From positions 1-6,574 of the forward strand of contig JACRIR010000216.1 of NCBI GenBank assembly GCA_016215705.1: 6,574 nucleotides of DNA. The letters run 5' to 3'. The notes beneath the pieces are model-generated. The model worked only from the letters and a program-made list of their open reading frames with translations, was not told the DNA's origin and searched no databases. The translations under genes were made by a program, and so were the position numbers. Below are positions 5,427-6,574 of this stretch, in pieces; the stretch's first letter is position 1, and every line of letters begins with the position of its first letter. Origin of the DNA: Candidatus Poribacteria bacterium. Its GTDB lineage: Bacteria; Abyssobacteria; SURF-5.

Positions 5427-5591
5427 ATGAGAATAGGTCTGGCGGTCTTGATGCTGTGGATTCTTTTGTTATGCGGTTGCGAGACTACGACGACAAAGCA
5501 AGTTGTGCCTCAGGGATCGCAGGTTAAACCTGAGAGCGTGGTAGTAGGCGGAGAAGTAAAGGTGCGGGCCCAGCATCAGGAGAAGAACTGA
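5427..5591 (+). CDS. Small lipoprotein of unknown function (54 residues)
   Basis: I do not recognise the family. The ATG at 5427 is chosen because AGGAGG (5415-5420) sits six bases upstream. From it the protein begins as a textbook lipoprotein signal: basic Met-Arg, a hydrophobic core (GLAVLMLWILLL, 4-15) and the lipobox L-C-G-C with lipidated Cys18. Cleavage would leave a 37-residue mature peptide starting C-E-T-T-T-T. It is polar, Thr/Val/Gln-rich and lysine-ended, with no predicted membrane segment and no cysteine other than the anchor. Glutamate at +2 would not retain it in the inner membrane under the E. coli Lol rule, so an outer-membrane location is possible. An in-frame ATG at 5382 would add 15 residues ahead of the signal and is unlikely. 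The gene stands alone, with a terminator 13 bases after its stop. Small entericidin-like or cell-wall-linking roles are only guesses. Confidence 0.75.
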   Translation: MRIGLAVLMLWILLLCGCETTTTKQVVPQGSQVKPESVVVGGEVKVRAQHQEKN

Positions 5592-5604
5592 TCGGCTTGA
5601 AAAC

Positions 5605-5640
5605 GAATCGGGCGGCGCGGATTAGTGCGCCGCCCGATTC
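5605..5640. terminator. Bidirectional terminator hairpin between convergent genes
   Basis: A perfect 14-bp stem pairs GAATCGGGCGGCGC (5605-5618) with its reverse complement at 5627-5640 around an 8-base loop. On the plus strand TTCTTGT follows; on the minus strand CGTTTTC follows. It lies 13 bases after the lipoprotein stop and 16 bases after the stop of the minus-strand surface-protein gene, the expected place for a shared terminator. The T-runs are short on both sides but the stem is very GC-rich. Confidence 0.85.
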
Positions 5641-5656
5641 TTCTTGTCCTCGCAGG

Positions 5657-6574
5657 TTACCTTACTTTCAGAGACAGATTAGCGTTATACGTGGTTGCAT
5701 CATTGAGGCTGATGCGCAATTGATACGTGCCTGCGGTCAACCCTTTTGTGGACCAGTTGTAGATATACTGCTGTTCGACAGGATCATATCGGAACAGGTT
5801 GCCGGTATTGGCCTCACCGACAGGAACGGTTTCCACCTCCGTAACGGTTCCAGTTACAACATTGGTTACCTTGAAGACTGACAGAGTGGCAGTCGCAGCG
5901 CCGACAGGCGTGGTGCCCGAGCAGTATAGTTTGAACTTCACCGGGACCGCCCGTCCAATTTTGAAGACGCTCGATCCGTCGGCATTTATCGGTTGAAGTA
6001 TGCCGCTATACACGTATTTCACGTGAACCGATGCTTGACAACTGCTCGTATTTCCGCTCGAGTCGGTCGCGGTAAAAGTCACAACAGTAACGCCGGGTGT
6101 GAAGATGCCGGGCGCGTTGTTTGTGACCGGAACGGCTCCGTCCACGTTGTCGGTGGCCGTGGCTGCGTTCAGGAACGCATGGATAGCCACACTGCTTGAG
6201 GGTGTGCCGCCGCATTCCAGGTCCACCTGAATATTTGCCGGACATGTTATTGCCGGTGGGACAGTGTCGTCGCATACAGGATCGGCTCCATTACAGTCTT
6301 CGTCGATGCTGTTTCCGCAGATTTCGGTTGCGCCCGGATGCGTGCCCGCGTTGGAGTCGTCGCAGTCGGTGGAATTCGTCACATATCCAACTGGCGCGGA
6401 GCAGGCGTCAACTGTTATGGCTATGTTGCCGTAGGTGTCACCGTCAGCATCCCGATAGAATGTTTGTGTCACCCCTTCATCAGCCTGACCGTCACAATCG
6501 TTATCCATGCTGTCACAGATTTCGGCTGATGGAGCCCCAGGCGTGCAAGTATCCTGCAATGTACCGCCAACGCA
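5657..6574 (-). CDS. C-terminal part of a secreted/surface protein with metal-binding-motif, HYR and PxKF domains (5' truncated by window edge)
   Basis: The frame is open to the right edge, so 305 C-terminal residues are visible and no start or signal peptide can be seen. A TTG at 6559 is internal: the five codons before it continue the same Cys/Gly pattern. Domains, numbered from the first visible residue, follow in order. First come Asp/Cys-rich putative metal-binding-motif units (MopI type, about 1-103) with EICDSMDNDCDG, DADGDTYG and EICGNSIDEDCNG. Next is an HYR domain (about 106-186) with PPAITCPANI, ATDNVDG and TATDSSGNTSSC, an immunoglobulin-like adhesion fold. Last is a PxKF domain (about 187-305) with Pro211-Val-Lys-Phe214, ending in LSLKVR. 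These domains are typical of large exported proteins of Gram-negative and candidate-phylum bacteria. The many D-x-D loops suggest calcium binding (inference). The substrate or partner is unknown. Confidence 0.88.
   Translation of the reverse strand, partial: CVGGTLQDTCTPGAPSAEICDSMDNDCDGQADEGVTQTFYRDADGDTYGNIAITVDACSAPVGYVTNSTDCDDSNAGTHPGATEICGNSIDEDCNGADPVCDDTVPPAITCPANIQVDLECGGTPSSSVAIHAFLNAATATDNVDGAVPVTNNAPGIFTPGVTVVTFTATDSSGNTSSCQASVHVKYVYSGILQPINADGSSVFKIGRAVPVKFKLYCSGTTPVGAATATLSVFKVTNVVTGTVTEVETVPVGEANTGNLFRYDPVEQQYIYNWSTKGLTAGTYQLRISLNDATTYNANLSLKVR

Noticed and set aside
5597-5881. Plus-strand frame of 94 codons beginning at 5597
   Set aside because: It runs through the terminator hairpin and lies antisense to the PxKF domain; it has no good ribosome-binding site.
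1-6574. CRISPR array, toxin-antitoxin pair, defence island or prophage genes
   Set aside because: No regularly spaced direct repeats with unique spacers and no matching gene products are present; the only direct repeat pair is the nadA/gltX junction.

Overview
This is a bacterial chromosomal window, moderately GC-rich by eye, with closely packed biosynthetic genes and repeat-laden spacers. The mix of short palindromic repeats, an encoded tRNA CCA end, a lipobox lipoprotein and a PxKF/HYR/metal-binding-motif surface protein suggests an uncultivated, probably Gram-negative-type lineage. The sequence does not allow a firm phylum assignment.

Layout. Positions 40-2225 (+) hold a panB-panC-panD cluster, the three genes that convert 3-methyl-2-oxobutanoate and aspartate into pantothenate, the precursor of coenzyme A. 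The panB ribosome-binding site sits inside a terminator-like hairpin at the left edge. A 170-base spacer with two hairpins, one a 40-base REP-like palindrome, leads to nadA (2396-3331, quinolinate synthase for NAD synthesis). gltX (3501-4985, glutamyl-tRNA synthetase) follows. The nadA-gltX spacer is unusual. The end of nadA plus the start context of gltX occurs twice, 170 bases apart, and the two copies flank a 47-base near-perfect palindrome and a second widespread-type repeat. This looks like an old insertion into what was once an overlapping nadA/gltX stop-start junction.

Positions 4986-5135 hold only a short hairpin and a 9-base periodic array. A minus-strand CAU-anticodon tRNA (5136-5212), best read as the lysidine-type tRNA-Ile2, has its own near-consensus promoter at 5222-5251. 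The next plus-strand gene, at 5427-5591, encodes a 54-residue lipoprotein. It ends at a bidirectional terminator hairpin (5605-5640), which it shares with a convergent minus-strand gene. That gene is cut off by the right edge (5657-6574) and encodes the C-terminal part of a large secreted or cell-surface protein.

How the genes fit together: panBCD, nadA and gltX are housekeeping cofactor and translation genes on one strand, and the distal genes are envelope-related. No defence system, prophage, transposase gene or CRISPR array is visible. The most interesting material is in the intergenic repeats and regulatory structures rather than in a new gene system.
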